DNA of 64,000 nucleotides from Leptidea sinapis (Eukaryota; Arthropoda; Insecta; Lepidoptera; Pieridae). The notes beneath the pieces were generated by a model. The model did not search any database. It had not been told where the DNA came from and was given only the letters and a program-made list of their open reading frames with translations. Where the stretch lies: contig NC_066284.1 in assembly GCF_905404315.1 (NCBI RefSeq), positions 11,985,001 to 12,049,000 of the forward strand, in the 5' to 3' direction. A program made the position numbers and the translations under genes. Positions 63,733 to 64,000 of the stretch are shown here, piece by piece; position 1 is the stretch's first letter, and every line of letters starts with the position of its first letter.

Positions 63733-63890
63733 GTACACCGTTTGTTCAATTGCTTTGTATGAGTTGCGTTTTAATTTAAAACTACCTCCTTTTTTATCTT
63801 TATATACGGCTTGCATGTCTTATTTAAATTATCAAGCTCTTAGATAATTTATTCGTCTTGATAGAATATTTTTATATATAAAAAATACAG

Positions 63891-63946
63891 GTGAATTGTT
63901 AGACTCTATTTTCAACAACGTTCACACACTGAAACAAAGTGACTAA
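63891..63946 (+). CDS. Ank2: Alternative terminal exon, version B
   Basis: After AAAAATACAG, a phase-1 entry from exon 43 (skipping exon 44) reads GELLDSIFNNVHTLKQSD and stops at TAA 63944-63946. The peptide looks like a structured amphipathic helix. Entry from exon 44 (phase 2) would instead give an immediate stop. The two ends look mutually exclusive. Confidence 0.5.
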
Positions 63947-64000
63947 CGTGTCGCGAGTGTATGGCTACGATCTATTGAGCGTACTTAGACTTTGCTCAGA

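Noticed and set aside
62547..62932. CRISPR array
   Set aside because: Regular 85-bp period, but the whole unit is repeated with no variable spacers, and the context is an animal intron. It is a minisatellite.

Overview
This window is almost entirely one eukaryotic gene on the + strand: the 3' part of a giant neuronal-type ankyrin (Ank2-like) of an insect, most likely a lepidopteran. The lepidopteran call is an inference. It rests on AT-rich introns, insect-like ankyrin sequence, and short repeats I recognise from moth and butterfly genomes (tRNA-derived SINEs, small Helitrons ending in CTAG, RTE and Jockey/CR1 relics).

Layout. From 840 to 8570, twelve exons encode the end of one ankyrin repeat and about 16 complete 33-residue repeats. 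The promoter, start codon and first repeats lie upstream of the window. Exons from 8885 to 9487 are a linker. Exons from 15949 to 29696 encode the ZU5-ZU5-UPA spectrin-binding supermodule, and 29566 to 33896 the death domain. From 34357 to 60540 the gene becomes a very long acidic Ser/Thr/Glu/Lys-rich, probably disordered tail. It is carried by large exons of 1.03, 0.78, 2.37, 1.02 and 5.56 kb separated by small ones, as in the long neuronal Ank2 isoforms of Drosophila. Two alternative terminal exons sit at the right edge (63690-63732 and 63891-63946). The 45 main exons join in one frame to about 5,520 codons including the stop (16,563 nt, divisible by 3).

The introns hold the rest. The main items are a broken APE-type non-LTR retrotransposon on the - strand (10.7-14.0 kb) and RTE and Jockey/CR1 relics. 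There are also three small Helitrons with intact A/T target sites, several inverted-repeat elements (MITEs), a mariner relic, five copies of a tRNA-like palindromic element, tRNA-derived SINEs, an 85-bp minisatellite, a perfect 142-bp tandem duplication and a perfect 19-bp-stem hairpin. I see no second host gene, no functional tRNA or rRNA gene and no CRISPR array.

Most interesting: a fourfold ~85-residue repeat in the 2.37-kb exon; an SxIP-type (SKIP) motif at the start of the tail, of the kind that recruits microtubule end-binding proteins; an in-frame 27-nt microexon candidate between the two ZU5 domains; an undescribed candidate exon at 23582 with the same intron phases as a core ZU5 exon; and two alternative C-termini.
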